From contig NW_021167083.1 of the NCBI RefSeq assembly GCF_003711515.1, forward strand, positions 1,438,481-1,502,480: a stretch of 64,000 nucleotides of DNA, in the 5' to 3' direction. The notes below the pieces were generated by a model. That model made no database searches. It saw nothing but the letters and a program-made list of their open reading frames with translations, and was not told where the DNA came from. The DNA is from Sodiomyces alkalinus F11 (taxonomy: Eukaryota; Ascomycota; Sordariomycetes; Glomerellales; Plectosphaerellaceae). Positions 1 to 11,385 of this stretch are shown one piece after another; positions within the stretch are counted from its first letter, which is position 1; every line of letters begins with the position of its first letter. Made by a program: the position numbers and the translations under genes.

Positions 1-232
1 GGAGGAGGGAGGGGTGCCAAGCCAAGGTGTACATACCTGTGCCGTCCGGCGTGCGGCCGAAGGTCTTTGCGGGCTTGCGGTCATTCTCGGAGCTTGGAGT
101 CGGAGCGCCGGGAATTGAGGGGGCATCGGAACGACCGTCCCGTTCAGAGGCGATATCAGCCGGTTTCTGACGTTGCCGGACGGTGGCACCTCCGGCAGCG
201 GCCTTTGTTGAAATGTCCGCCGAGGAACTCAT
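1..232 (-). CDS. CHO2: Phosphatidylethanolamine N-methyltransferase (CHO2-like), first exon only
   Basis: Only the first coding exon is in the window: ATG at 232-230, 65 codons, donor GTATGT starting at 36; the rest lies beyond the left edge. The N-terminus is a polar, low-complexity leader (Met-Ser-Ser-Ser-Ala-Asp start) that ends in KTFGRTPDGT just before the splice site. As I recall, that motif sits at the start of the conserved part of fungal Cho2 proteins, before the first membrane segments. Cho2 is the ER membrane enzyme that makes the first S-adenosylmethionine-dependent methylation of phosphatidylethanolamine on the way to phosphatidylcholine. The identification rests on one short motif and the length of the leader; no catalytic or membrane region is visible, so another protein with a similar leader is possible. 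Confidence 0.5.
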   Translation of the reverse strand, partial: MSSSADISTKAAAGGATVRQRQKPADIASERDGRSDAPSIPGAPTPSSENDRKPAKTFGRTPDGTGMYTLAWHPSLL

Positions 233-2571
233 GCTGGAGGGCACGATTTTTTTTCTTTTCGTTTTTTTTTTTTCTTTTCTTTCTTTTCCCGAAAGAAATT
301 CAAAATAGCAGAGCAGCTGAAAACAACCAACGAAGCGAGGAGATAGGAGGTTGAAGCATGGGTATGCTGAGGATTTGGAGGAAGGGCGTAAGAAAAAGGG
401 CAAGGGGAAAAAAGGAGGTAGAGAAGAGGGAGATGTGGAGAGAAGAGACAAGTGTTCCAGCAGCGTACTTCACTCGCAAGGGAGATCAGGTGCTACGAGG
501 CATATACGATAAGGTAGTGGAATGCTCCGTTCCAGGTTGGCGGTGAGCAGACTAAGGCAAAGCCGATAGTACTCCGTAGAGCCCTGGAACCAAAGCAGGG
601 GGGTTGATTGTTGTTCTCTTTTCCGTGGAAGCTCACAATCCAGTGGACGCGATGCAGATGCAGCAATGTACGTCACTAATGCTTAGCCTAAGGTGGTGTG
701 GTATTCTGCAGTCCAGCCTTCTGTCCATCGAAGTAGGGCTTTTCAGGCGTTTTTGCGTCTGATTGAACGGCGAAGAGTCCGGATGAAGAACTTTGGCCAA
801 TAAGCAGCTGAGACGCCGAGTCGGAGGACCACACAGAGTCCGAGGACTGCAGAGAGAGGAGATGGTGATGATGGTTTGTTGGGGGGAGAGCTGTTCGCTA
901 ACAGAGGGCTATGAATATGGAGTTGCGGAGAGAAGTGGCTAGAATCCAGAAACTGTCCGTGTCATAACTAACGGGGTAGCGTGGCATTTCAAGGCGATGT
1001 TGTCGAGTCTGAGAGAAAAAGAAAACCCAAGCTTGGTTGTGTCGAGAGAAAAAAAACGAATCTGGTCACGGTAATGATGTGCAAAAATTGGGTGGTCGCA
1101 TGCATGTGAAGCCACTTGGTACCTACCTACCTTACCATACCTAAGGTACCATACTTTCCAAGTTATGACGAAGGTTAGTGGGGCAAGTACTGTCTTGTAC
1201 TGTAGCCGTACCACGACTTCAGGGCTATAGTTGTGAAGTGGGCACTAGGGCCATTTCCATTTTCCCCGCCCTCACAACCCTTGCTTTGCGTTGGCCAAAC
1301 TTGTCAGCACTCGCTAGAGACTCAATTACGCACCAATTGTTTCCGTCGAAAAAATTCAGCTGCGTACGCTACTTCTGACTACCGTGGTAATACGTGGCTA
1401 CATATATTACCTACAGCCCCGCCATCATAAGAGACGCTTATTTAGACCCGCAAGGCTATCTGCGATTGAAGTTAGTATAGGTAGTGTCTCGGCTTTTCCC
1501 AGCTCATACTCGAATGCCAGTCCCCGGACTGAGGTCAATGATGTTGGACTAGAACACTGGCCAAATGCTCTAAAGTTGATTCTCTACATCCGACGAGCAC
1601 ATACACCGCGTCTTCATTGCCTCACCTTGATGCAATTGAATGAGCCCGACGATGAGCATCTCCCAGGCTCTTGTCCGGTTCCGTGAACCATGCAACTTAC
1701 TGTGCCATCCATTGTCCCTCTTGTCGAGAGATAACGATGACCTCGGATTCTAGCAACATGGAGCTGCCAGGGCGTCAGGGCGTCATCGGATTACTCCTTC
1801 ACAATGACCAGTCGGTACAATTCATCTGCAATGACTACCTAGTCCACGTCTGTCCAAGCCGGCGCGGGCCCTTTACCCAAAAACGGACGTCGTCCTAGAT
1901 GCTGCAACCGAAAACAGCCACACCCGACCAGTCCTGACCGGAGTCCTTACAGTAGACCACCGCTTCATGCTAGGGAAACCACAGATTGACTCGCTCTAAT
2001 AGACTGTAACGAAGTAGCAGGCCGCAGACGTAACTACGTTTCTGCTACTCCCGGTTCCAGGGATGCCATAGTGAGGGTACACTGCAGGGGAGAGAGCGAG
2101 GAACTAAGGTAGAAAGGCGGGAAATTACCCAGTGCTCAAACGCCCTGTTGCCAGCCTCGACTCAACTTGTGCCCAAGCAAAGAGAAGCTTCACCCACCAA
2201 AAATGACAGGGGACCAGAAAGATGGAAGACGGACATCGTCAAAGCCATCACTGCTGCCCAGTGGATCATCGGCCATTAGAGCGCATAGAGGAAAACCAAA
2301 GAAAACTCGTTCCGAACGGTCTACCAGTCATCCCAGATGCCAATTTTGTGCCTGTCGTGTCGTGACAACGTGCCGTCCACAGAAAGCCCCGTGCAAGGTT
2401 AATTCATACACATCCGCCGCCAAAAGTTACCGGCCGATGTTTCCCAGCCGAAAATGTCTTCCCTTCCCTCCAAAAAAACATCAAGGTAATAAAAAAAAAA
2501 GTGAAAGAAAAATAAAAGAGCTAACCCGGCCCTTTTTGTCATCCACTGTCCTATTAAGCCTAAGCCGCCTT
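233..2571. other. Intergenic region without a recognisable gene
   Basis: About 2.3 kb between the start of the CHO2-like gene and the stop of eIF3g. The first part (245-300) is a T-rich tract that would be A-rich 5' leader or promoter on the minus strand. Small open frames here have no coding character or splice structure. It holds one copy of TACTCCGTA (570-578) and a cluster of AAGGTACC-type motifs near 1125-1152. The right end is the 3' flank of the eIF3g gene. Confidence 0.6.
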
Positions 2572-3724
2572 CTAAGCCGCCTTCTTGGCAAACTCGACCC
2601 GCAAAATGAGATGCTTGAAGCCGAAGCCGTCCATCTTGTTGCACGCCTTGACGGCGTCTTCCCGGTCTGCGAAGCTGATGAAGGCGAAACCCTTGGCCAG
2701 GCCCGTTTCCCTGTCCTTGGCCAAGAACACTCTCGTGACGCGGCCGAACCGCTCGAACATATCGCGCAGTTCTTGCTCCTCCGCCATCTCGGATACCTGC
2801 AGTGGGAGGGAAGGCCCAGGTTAGTCATTTGGCCTGAAGGGGGGAAGATGCAAATACGAGGAGAAGAAGGAGAGGAAAAAAAAAAGAGAAAGAAAAAAAG
2901 AAAAAAAAAGAGAGAGAAAATGGAAAGCACAGGAGACAGGAAAAGAAAAAAAAACTCACGTTCGTGACACGCAGCGTGGCAAGATCATCCCTCTCACCAA
3001 ACTTGCTACCCAACCTCTCCCCAGCCGCCGTACCAGCCCGATCGCCACGAAGCGCAGGCGGGACGTAGCTCCCCTTCTTGGCCCCGACGCCCCCCGCCGC
3101 AGGGGCCGCCGGCTCGTCGCCCATACCGCCAGCCAGGTCGGCCGCGGCAGCCGCCGCCTCGTCGGCGGGCGCCATGGTATCCTTGTAGGGGCAGCGGGCG
3201 GTGAAATGCTCGCCGTTGCAGATGCGGCACTTGACCTTCTTGTCCTTGAGCTTGTCCTTCATGGCCTGGGCGTTCGGGTCCTTGTCCTCCTCCTTCTGGT
3301 CCTTGCGCCAGTTGACGCTGGGCCGGAAGATGATGTTCTCGCCCACCGTGGTCGTGTCCGGCGCCGGGCCCGCCGGGTCCCGCGCGCTGTCGCCGAACTT
3401 GCCCCACGCCTTGCGCTCCGCCACGCGCGGGTTCACCTTCTCCGTGTGCGTGATGTAGCGCACCCGCCGCGTCGTCTTGACCTTTTGGCCCTCGTCGTTG
3501 TAGCGGTAGCTGATGATCGTCTTGGTCCCGTCCTTGTTGGTCAGCGTCTGGGGAGGGGGGAGGTCGGTGGAGACCTCGTCGACGTCCTCGTCGTCGGCCC
3601 AGTCGTGTCTGTCAAACGAGACGAACCGTCATCGTTAGCCGAGATTTCCATTACGGGAGAGAGAGAGAGAGAGAGAGAAGGGGGGGGGGGACGAGATGGC
3701 TCACCTTTTCGTTGTGGTTGCCAT
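2572..3724 (-). CDS. TIF35: Translation initiation factor eIF3 subunit G (TIF35)
   Basis: Three exons: 3724-3705, 3608-2960 and 2796-2572, joined at GTGAGC and GTGAGT donors and CAG acceptors; 297 aa, the normal size for fungal eIF3g. The N-terminus contains HDWADDED, the acidic start typical of the family. The middle carries a CCHC knuckle, [15 protein letters not shown]. The C-terminus is an RNA recognition motif (about residues 215-297) with RNP2 LRVTNV, interrupted by intron 2, and RNP1 KGFAFISF. eIF3g is a cytoplasmic subunit of the eIF3 complex that binds 40S ribosomes and helps scanning and reinitiation. Intron 1 contains a (GA)n/(G)n simple repeat. ATG 3724 is chosen because it is the only start that splices in frame to the conserved Asp/Trp motif. 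Confidence 0.93.
3657..3690. repeat. (GA)n microsatellite followed by a G10 run
   Basis: About eleven GA units followed directly by ten G, inside intron 1 of the eIF3g gene. It is a polypurine tract on the plus strand, so a polypyrimidine tract in the pre-mRNA upstream of the 3' splice site. Confidence 0.9.
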
Positions 3725-4561
3725 TTTCAAGGCCTTATTTGGGGGGCTTTCTTTTCCCCTTATATCAAGAACCGACGATTGTTTATCGTACACAGTAGAC
3801 CTCTCGTTCGTAAATGGGGTCCCGGTAAGTGGTTATCGATGCGGATTGCTCGTCGGGACAGGGGAGGGTTGGAGGGTTGGAGTGTCGTGGTGGGGTTCTG
3901 AGCTGTGGGCAAAAGGCGACGATGAATTTTGACGTTGATTCCATTTTCCTGTGGTGTCTCCAGAGAAAGAGTGGAGCCAAACAGTTAACCCACTTACGGA
4001 TTAAAGCGTTTCAACGTCCCTCATGGAGCCTGCTGACTAAGGACATACTGACACATACGAGGAGTCCAGCTGGGGCTACAAAGTAAACAACACAACGAGC
4101 GGTGTCCCAAGGGGCGAGAAGCTGCATTTCGGTTCAATGATTCTTTTCATCCATTTCTATTTCTGGGCATGATGCTAGAAGTCTACTTCCGTTGTCCTTG
4201 AACAGCTTATAAACCCATGGTATCGTCGTCGACCCTTCTTCTCCCGTCATAGGGGATAGAGATATATTGACAAACCCCCTTCCTCTCACCAGAGCGGGTG
4301 TCCAAACGAGCGAATAAAACAGCAGGAAGATCCGAAGTGGTATATGGCCGATACTGCCCGTGGGTCTCTATCTCCCGGACCACTCATCATGATATAAAGC
4401 GGTATCTCGTACATTTAAACGCCATCTCGTCGTGAGAATCTTCACCCGGGCAAGGTGTAAGATCAGGTAAGCCGTACATAGGAAAATAGAAGATTGGATG
4501 ACTGTCAGTAGTGATCTCACTACTGAGGGAAGGGGGGGTGGCGACAGGATGGGCTCAGGAC
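3725..4561. other. Intergenic: eIF3g promoter and 3' flank of the PH-domain gene
   Basis: Upstream of the eIF3g ATG on the minus strand and downstream of the PH-domain gene stop. No open frame with coding character and no RNA gene seen. Confidence 0.6.
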
Positions 4562-7201
4562 TCATAAAGCCCGTTGTTTTTGAGGAATAGGCGGTAGGGA
4601 GCAAGTTGGCGGAGGTGCTGGAGGGGGCCCTTCCATGAGCTGCGGCATGCTCCGCCGGTTGAGCCGCGTCTGTGCTTGCAACTCCAAGTCAACTTCGGGT
4701 TGTCTCCTCCACATCCTACAAATGGGAGCGGTGGACGATGCCCGAATCTGTCGGTGTTCCTCTCTCGGTGGGACGTTGTGGCTGAAGAACCCAGAGTGGT
4801 TTTGAATATCCGATGGGTGGATCATGGAATACCGTATCGGCCTGTCGAGCGACGATGATAGTTTGGAAGTCTCTATGCAGACACTGGACGTCTTTCTTCC
4901 CCGGAAATGGTCTATGTGCATTGGACAAGATTTGTTGGGCGCGTAGCCATCCCTTGGGGACAGGCACCGCCGGGGTTCCTCTGACATGTGTGGCAATGTA
5001 GGAGGGGACGGTAAATTGGTGCGCGCCAGATGTTGAAACTCGGGTGGTCTGATAGGGGCCGGCTGGTGGTCCTCGCGTCGGATATTCCGCATGCTCGAGG
5101 CTTTCCGAGGAGGACTGAGGTGGGCATCCAGAACAGCTAGGTGCTGGTTCTCAAGGGCCAGGCTCTTGCGGTGGGCGGGGCGTGAGGCGGAAACGGGCAG
5201 CAGGAAAGTATCTTCTTGCGGGCCTTGGTTCACACTCGTCGGTCGATCCGCTCTGGGTTGAGCACGCATGGCAGAATTTGCAGTAGCTTGGCCCTCGCCG
5301 TCCTCTACGTTAGCCACCATGGGCGTCGTCGGTCGGTCTGCGACAATCGACAGTGGCCGTGCCAGGGAGAATGTTGTCGGAGGTGCCCTTCTTGTCGGTC
5401 TGGGGGCGGAGCCTTCCAATTGTGGCGAGTTAGCTGTGACAGGCGCACTCGGCTCGATAGAGGTTGACTTGACGAGGCTGAAACGTTTACTGATGGGGAC
5501 GCTAAAGTTCGGCGTTGAGGTGCGCGTTGGTGGCTGTGAGCTCGGCGCCTGCAGACGAGGGGCATATGTCCCATTGCCAAGGTCCATGAGGTTCATGGTC
5601 TGCATGGATTGCCGCCGATCTAAGATGGCTGCAGCGTTGGGGCGCGGTCGAAGCTGAGGTGTAGTTGACATGGACAGTGGGGGGGGTTCGAGGCAGGGTA
5701 CGTCGAAAAAGTCCCGTATTGGCGAACAGGGCGGTGATGAGCTGGAGGACGTGAAGACGGTCCGCTGCCCGGAAGAAATACAGGAAAGACGATTAGCGCT
5801 GTGCCTGAGACTGTCGAGCTGGCATCCATCGTGAGACACCACGCTGTTCGTGGTGGAAGCATCATCGATGGCGGTCTCGGGGGTAGCCTCCGACTCGACG
5901 ATAACGACGGAGCCATCCGCATCGTCCTGGTTCCGATCCAGATCCCCGTCTTGACCAGTGTCCCGGACTTGTTCCTGTTCGGAACGCCACGAAAAGTCTG
6001 GCGGAATGACGCGCGAAAACCGATCCGGGTCCCGAACGACCAGCGTCCGCTGGCTGGGTTGAAGCCTCAGCTGTATGCGGTCTCCTTCCCTTTTCGGCTG
6101 GCCCGTCTCGGACGTGCTCTTCTTGCCGCCGAGGGCTTCGATCTCGCGGCGCAGTACGGCAATCCACCCTTCCATATCTTCGACGTTTTCGAATACGAGT
6201 AGCAGGTTGGAGGTTTGTCTCTTCTCGAACCCCCGGAACGGCAACTTGGAGAACAGCGAGCGCGAGTCTTGCGTTGGTCCGTTGGCGTCCATGAACGACG
6301 AGACCTGCAGCACCCAATGCCGGCCAGGGATGGCATCGCTCACAAAAGCCGCCGAGTCCTTCCCCAGCTGGAGTATTTTTTCCGGCAAGCGGTCATAAGT
6401 GCCTTCTCCCGAGTATTGCAACAGGTAGCCCGACGTGCACAAAAGGTACACCTTGCTTGTCCAATCGAGCTTGCTTTGGGATTCAGACGTATTCCTCCGA
6501 TGCCTCCTCTTGCCCGACTGGTCCCCGTCCTGGTCTCGCCTTGACTGGGTCAAATCTTCCCAGGTCCCTCCGCTCCCTTTGCGGTCATTCTGTCGCAGGA
6601 TGGCGTCGGCCGAGATGACAGTCGCGGGTAAATGTGCGTATTTCACGGCCTGGGGATACGCCTTGAACAAGGGCGGCGGGTCCCAGGTCCCTATATGACC
6701 GCGAGGCTGCTTGGCAGCCAGTGCGGGCTCCATCTTAGCCCTAACCCCGCTCGGAAGCGTCATGAGCCCGGGGGACCGATGGACCTGGGGAGAAGAGTTA
6801 TGGGCCGCATGCGACGGTCGAGGTACAGTTTGCACCGGCATTGGCGAGCTGATTTTCAGTCGCGTCGTCTGTGTATGAGGTTGTTGCTGTTGCTGTTGCT
6901 GTTGCTGTTGTTGGGTAATGGCGACCAACGAAGTACGCAGCCCGCCTGGTCGATTGAGTTCCATTTGTGAAGAGACGTCTTGCGGCGATTCCCTGGAACT
7001 TTTTGACCGGCTGAAGAGGTTTCGCAAGCCGAGGCGGGATTCGCGCTTCTGCATCCTGTCTGCTCGCAGAGGGACCCTATCCTCGGGTAGACTGACAAGG
7101 TGGACATCGGGCGGCCTGGCTCTTCTCGCATGGGGCGGTGTCCGATTACGGAAGGCTTCAAATGGCTTCGGCCCTGAGGAGGCCTCATCCTGGCCGACCA
7201 T
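4562..7201 (-). CDS. PH-domain protein, long and mostly disordered
   Basis: A single 879-codon exon. The start has a strong context (GCCGCCATGG). Residues 1-190 are basic and Ser/Pro-rich with a short polyglutamine stretch (about residues 97-107). Residues about 190-357 form a pleckstrin-homology-like region: strands around VYLLCTSGYLLQYSG and HWVLQVSSF, and a C-terminal helix with the expected tryptophan in MEGWIAVLRREIEAL. The remaining 500 residues are Ser/Pro/Arg-rich and look disordered, with possible phosphorylation and SH3-type PxxP segments. Proteins of this layout are common in Pezizomycotina and mostly uncharacterised; the PH fold suggests membrane or small-GTPase binding at the cell cortex, which is inference. 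No catalytic domain is seen. An upstream noncoding exon or uORF in 7202-7730 cannot be excluded. Confidence 0.85.
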   Translation of the reverse strand: MVGQDEASSGPKPFEAFRNRTPPHARRARPPDVHLVSLPEDRVPLRADRMQKRESRLGLRNLFSRSKSSRESPQDVSSQMELNRPGGLRTSLVAITQQQQQQQQQQQPHTQTTRLKISSPMPVQTVPRPSHAAHNSSPQVHRSPGLMTLPSGVRAKMEPALAAKQPRGHIGTWDPPPLFKAYPQAVKYAHLPATVISADAILRQNDRKGSGGTWEDLTQSRRDQDGDQSGKRRHRRNTSESQSKLDWTSKVYLLCTSGYLLQYSGEGTYDRLPEKILQLGKDSAAFVSDAIPGRHWVLQVSSFMDANGPTQDSRSLFSKLPFRGFEKRQTSNLLLVFENVEDMEGWIAVLRREIEALGGKKSTSETGQPKREGDRIQLRLQPSQRTLVVRDPDRFSRVIPPDFSWRSEQEQVRDTGQDGDLDRNQDDADGSVVIVESEATPETAIDDASTTNSVVSHDGCQLDSLRHSANRLSCISSGQRTVFTSSSSSPPCSPIRDFFDVPCLEPPPLSMSTTPQLRPRPNAAAILDRRQSMQTMNLMDLGNGTYAPRLQAPSSQPPTRTSTPNFSVPISKRFSLVKSTSIEPSAPVTANSPQLEGSAPRPTRRAPPTTFSLARPLSIVADRPTTPMVANVEDGEGQATANSAMRAQPRADRPTSVNQGPQEDTFLLPVSASRPAHRKSLALENQHLAVLDAHLSPPRKASSMRNIRREDHQPAPIRPPEFQHLARTNLPSPPTLPHMSEEPRRCLSPRDGYAPNKSCPMHIDHFRGRKTSSVCIETSKLSSSLDRPIRYSMIHPSDIQNHSGFFSHNVPPREEHRQIRASSTAPICRMWRRQPEVDLELQAQTRLNRRSMPQLMEGPPPAPPPTCSLPPIPQKQRAL

Positions 7202-10200
7202 GGCGGCTAGATGAGGGATGACAGTCTGCGTCGATGGTCGACCTGAACTCCTCTAGACAGAAGGTACCAATTGAGCCAACCCCGCTAGGAAATGACGGAG
7301 GAAATGACCGATATAAATCGATTCGACGTCCGAGAGTGATGCTAGTGTGAGAGAAGGGCGGTTTGCGTCGAAGACAATCAAGGCATCTCTCGGATGCTCA
7401 CGAAATCGAGGTCGTCTGACAGATGACTGTAGGGTTTGAGAGAGCGACTCGTGGGACCGATGTATAAAAGAGCGCACGAGAAGATAATAATGGCGGATCA
7501 GCAAATGGACCAATGCTTCTTTTCCCTGGAACTTTGGTGGCCGAGTGGGCGTTCGTGTGGATTGGTTGTTGACAAGACCCCAGGTTTCGCGCAGGCCATA
7601 ACGAGTGGGTGTTATTGTTATTGGGGTATTTGTGATAGTGGACACACAACCGCAACCGCGCTCAATTGTACAATGGAGAGGCTGGTTGCTTACAGGGCTA
7701 AAGCGACGAGTTGGTGAGCAAGGCACATCTTGAAAAAAAGAAGAAGAAAAAATGAAGGTGGTAGCGTCAAAGGTGAAGGGACAGCAAAACCAGAACCGAG
7801 GGGGAAGAAGAGCGAGGGGGGGGCCGGGTAGTACGGGGGATACGGATCGTCAGGATAACAGGTAAGGTATGGATGGATATTGACTGGGGAGAGGGACGAA
7901 AGGTCCCCCCTCGCAGCGTATCTTTGCCCGACCTGGACCAGATCCTTGACGCTCGACAGGGCTATAAGGCCAAAGCTTGCACCTAGGCAGGGGGGGTCGG
8001 ATGTGATGGGTCCCACTCCGACGCGCCGCTCTTTCAAGACCAGGGGTGCGGATGCTGGCGAGTGATGAGTGATGACAAAGACGGGTATTTACAACGTAGG
8101 TGCAGACAGAGTACGGACGTATGAATGTACGTTGTAATTAGAGAGCGGCAGTCGCGTAGTGTTTTGGTTTCCGAGACGTGGAGTGCTCGTTGGTGAATTC
8201 TCAGTAGCCTTCCGTTGAGGCATCCATCTACAGGTCCCCGAGTGTGACATGACGTGGTGAGTGGCTTGATCGTAAAACAGCCGCTCGACAATAATTATGC
8301 TGTGAAATACAACGTACGGAGTATAAGCTGGCAGAGAATAAAAAGTCTGGACCAGGGGGTTGTAGTCGGCACTCGAGTATCAGGCTGTCTCCCCCCTCCA
8401 GCCTTGGGACCGAGCCCCTGGGAGACAAGCAATCAATGTGCGGCCTAGCCGGCAATGGCAAGGCTTTTTGCTTGCTGAACTGAAGGGAAACGGGCCAGGT
8501 GTTACACCGGCGAAGAAACGACGCGCACCCATTGGGTGAGGGGGGGCCAACGGCCCAACCGTGTCATGGAAAACTTGAGCGGTGGGCGGCTTTGCTCCTT
8601 CGTACTTTCGTAGGGGTGCGCATGGTTACGTATGTTTTTTTGATTGATTTTTGTACGTTGTATGCGTTTTCCCGAGTCGTTAGGCCTGTGCGACGGCACG
8701 AGAACGCCATCAAGTACAGTACGGACATGACATGCCGGCTGCACCTGGATGTGGGCAAAAGACCGAGGGGAGCGATGTAATGGTAGCAATCTGGTGGAGG
8801 TTGCCTGCTCGAGTGTTCCCGAGGGACGAGGGACGAGGGACGAGGACGGGACGTGGGAAGAGAGAAAACACGCTTTGTCCCCCAGCAAGTGGGGCCCAAG
8901 TCTTATCAAACTCTGAGCTCAACGCATGGTTGGAATTCGGAGGTACCTACTTAATAAGGTAGCTTTATTAATCACGCCCTCGACCGTTTCGTCCTCGTAC
9001 CGACAGTCGCATCACGGTTCACCTAAAGGTACGGGCCACGATCATCGCATAAGGTAATTATCACCGTTCTCGCTCTCCTTCACCGTCGAACATCTGCATA
9101 TTGCAGTCGTCACATGTTTTGCCCCAGTAGCCTCCGCTATTTCCATTCGGCGCGTTGTCTCGGGGAAAGAAACGTCTCTCCACTAAGTAATAATACCATG
9201 AAGCACGTTGTACGCGTAGGTTCGCAACTTTACAAAATAATAATAACAGTATTAATCAAAGAAGAAGAAAAAACGATAATCCAATGAGACCCTTAGGCCT
9301 GAGCGGTTGCCGGTTCTTGGATCAGTTTCTCTTAGCCAAGGTAAACTGTCACCCGATCCGGAATTTTAACCACGCCGCCCATTCAAAATATTTGTTTGGT
9401 TTCCCGTAACCTTCCGATTGATGGTGTGCGAAGAGAAGAGCACAAAGGGTTTTATCCCATTTCGGCAACTCTCCAGTGGGGAGATGATGGGAAAGATGAG
9501 AGGAAGAAGGAAAGAGCATCACAGATGGCAGTCGGGCGAGTTGCCCTTCTCGCTCCACCCCCAATGCCAATGACTGCATTTTTTTGTCCTCGCGGCGACC
9601 TGACTGCACCCGTACCTGCAGTAGCGCCCTTTGTCTTACCCTCCATCACGACGGGCAGAGACATCTGGTCGTGACGACGACGGCCGCGCTAAAACAGACT
9701 GTCATTTGACCCTTCCGCGTCCGCCACCAAACCACACACCTATCGGCCCATCTTGCTTACTTTATCTCGTCGGAAAGGTTCAGCAGGTTCTGATGTCCCT
9801 TCGCCCTCTCTTGTCAGCTGACACAAGATGACCTCTTTACTGTGTACGAATATGGATATGCCTTGCCATGACAATACAAAAGTGCTCTATCAACTAGTCG
9901 TACTCAGTCCGGAAGTAGTCCATGGCAGGAAGAAACCATTTGCGGATAGATAGGACAGGGCGGTTCTGACTCTGGTGTTCTGGCTCGGCTCTGGGCTTGT
10001 CCGACCCGTAGCGGTTTGCTCAGCATGGAGAGAAGGGGAGGGAACATGGGAAGCTCTGTCGTTCAGGTGATCTCGAAGACCAAGACCACAAAGAAGGGGT
10101 AGAATCTATTGGTGAATCCCGGAGACTTGGAAACCTAATTAACGTTGTGTTGTGCTGGTGGGCGAAGATTCGGGCACAATCTCCAGACTTTTGACGACGC

Positions 10201-11385
10201 GGCCCGTCATCCTGGACAACTTCAGGTTCGGAGCGCGAAGCCAATCAACAACATAAAATCTACCCACATCTACCCACTCCATATTCAACCAGGTAGGTCA
10301 TGTGACTTTTTATTAAGAAAGTGGTCTTTGCACCGATCACCAGATCTGACTGAGGTCACCGCCCCACTCGTGGTGCCATTCCGTTCGTGAATCGTATTGT
10401 AGGCTGACCAGTGACCACGCAGGTCGACCAAGCCTCCGCCTCCGCAAACGGGCTCCGGGGCAAGAGAACGGTCCCAGGGACGCCATTGGACAGCCTGTAT
10501 TATTGGTCACACCTGGCCGTTCCGCCGCTGGCATCATTCCACAGTAAAGGTACCTTAATTTGTGCTCGCTACACCTCCGGTCGTGCCCACAGTGTGTTTT
10601 TGCTTCTCTCTTACTCTAAGGTACAGAAACTATGATGTATGATTACAGACCAAGCGGAGTAATCAGTACGAAGTACAGTATATAAGGTAGGTAGTGTGCT
10701 CGATATAAGTACTCGGTACTTCATAAGGCCATACCTGCCCCGTACAACGTACTTCCTAAGGTAGGTACCTGTCACACCCCTCCACGAGCTTCTACCCCAC
10801 TCGTATGTCCAGCCTCGTCTATCATTCTGCTACCGTCTTCTCATCGCCTCATCGCCATCCTGCCATCTTCATTCCATGTTTGGGAAGCCAACAAGCTGAT
10901 AATCACCGCGGTGCACCCAGGTGCGTTGCCCATCATCTCTGGATGACAAACTTCCGAACGGCTCTTGTACGGAATACATGCTTAGTACAGATGCGTGGAT
11001 CTAGACGGGAATAAACCACACAGCTCAGTGGAGTGACGACAAGCTACGAAATACTCCGTACGATAAGCCTTATTAAGCACTTCAACCGCACTCGCTGCTC
11101 TCCGACTTTCTCGCACCACTTATTACCACTCGTTCCTTTTTCTCCCGGTGCCTGTCTGTCTACCGTACACTACTTGGACGCCCAGTCTTCCCTCTTGGAC
11201 CCTTGGACCAGCTATAACATCACCCACTCCCCGCAACGACTAGGACCTGTTTATTCGGGTTCCCGCCCCACGAAATAGTCTCCTTCATACACCACTTGAT
11301 CCAGCAATACAAAATAATACGAAGCTATCACAAGATCACTCGATATCGACATCATCTTTGCCTTCTCAACCTCTACCTAAGGTAG
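7202..11385. other. 4.2 kb intergenic region
   Basis: No gene recognised. The left 500 bp is the likely 5' UTR and promoter of the PH-domain gene, the right 500 bp the promoter of the coiled-coil gene. It contains TACGGAGTA-type motifs at 8315-8323 and 11052-11060, several AAGGTA/TACCTT clusters (about 8940-8965, 10545-10556, 10680-10695, 10755-10770) and a small (GGGACGA)n repeat near 8820-8848. Short open frames here lack codon bias and homology that I can recognise. A long noncoding RNA or a fast-evolving small gene cannot be ruled out. Confidence 0.55.
8820..8850. repeat. Short tandem repeat, GGGACGA unit
   Basis: About three and a half copies of a 7-bp unit in intergenic DNA; simple replication-slippage repeat. 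Confidence 0.7.
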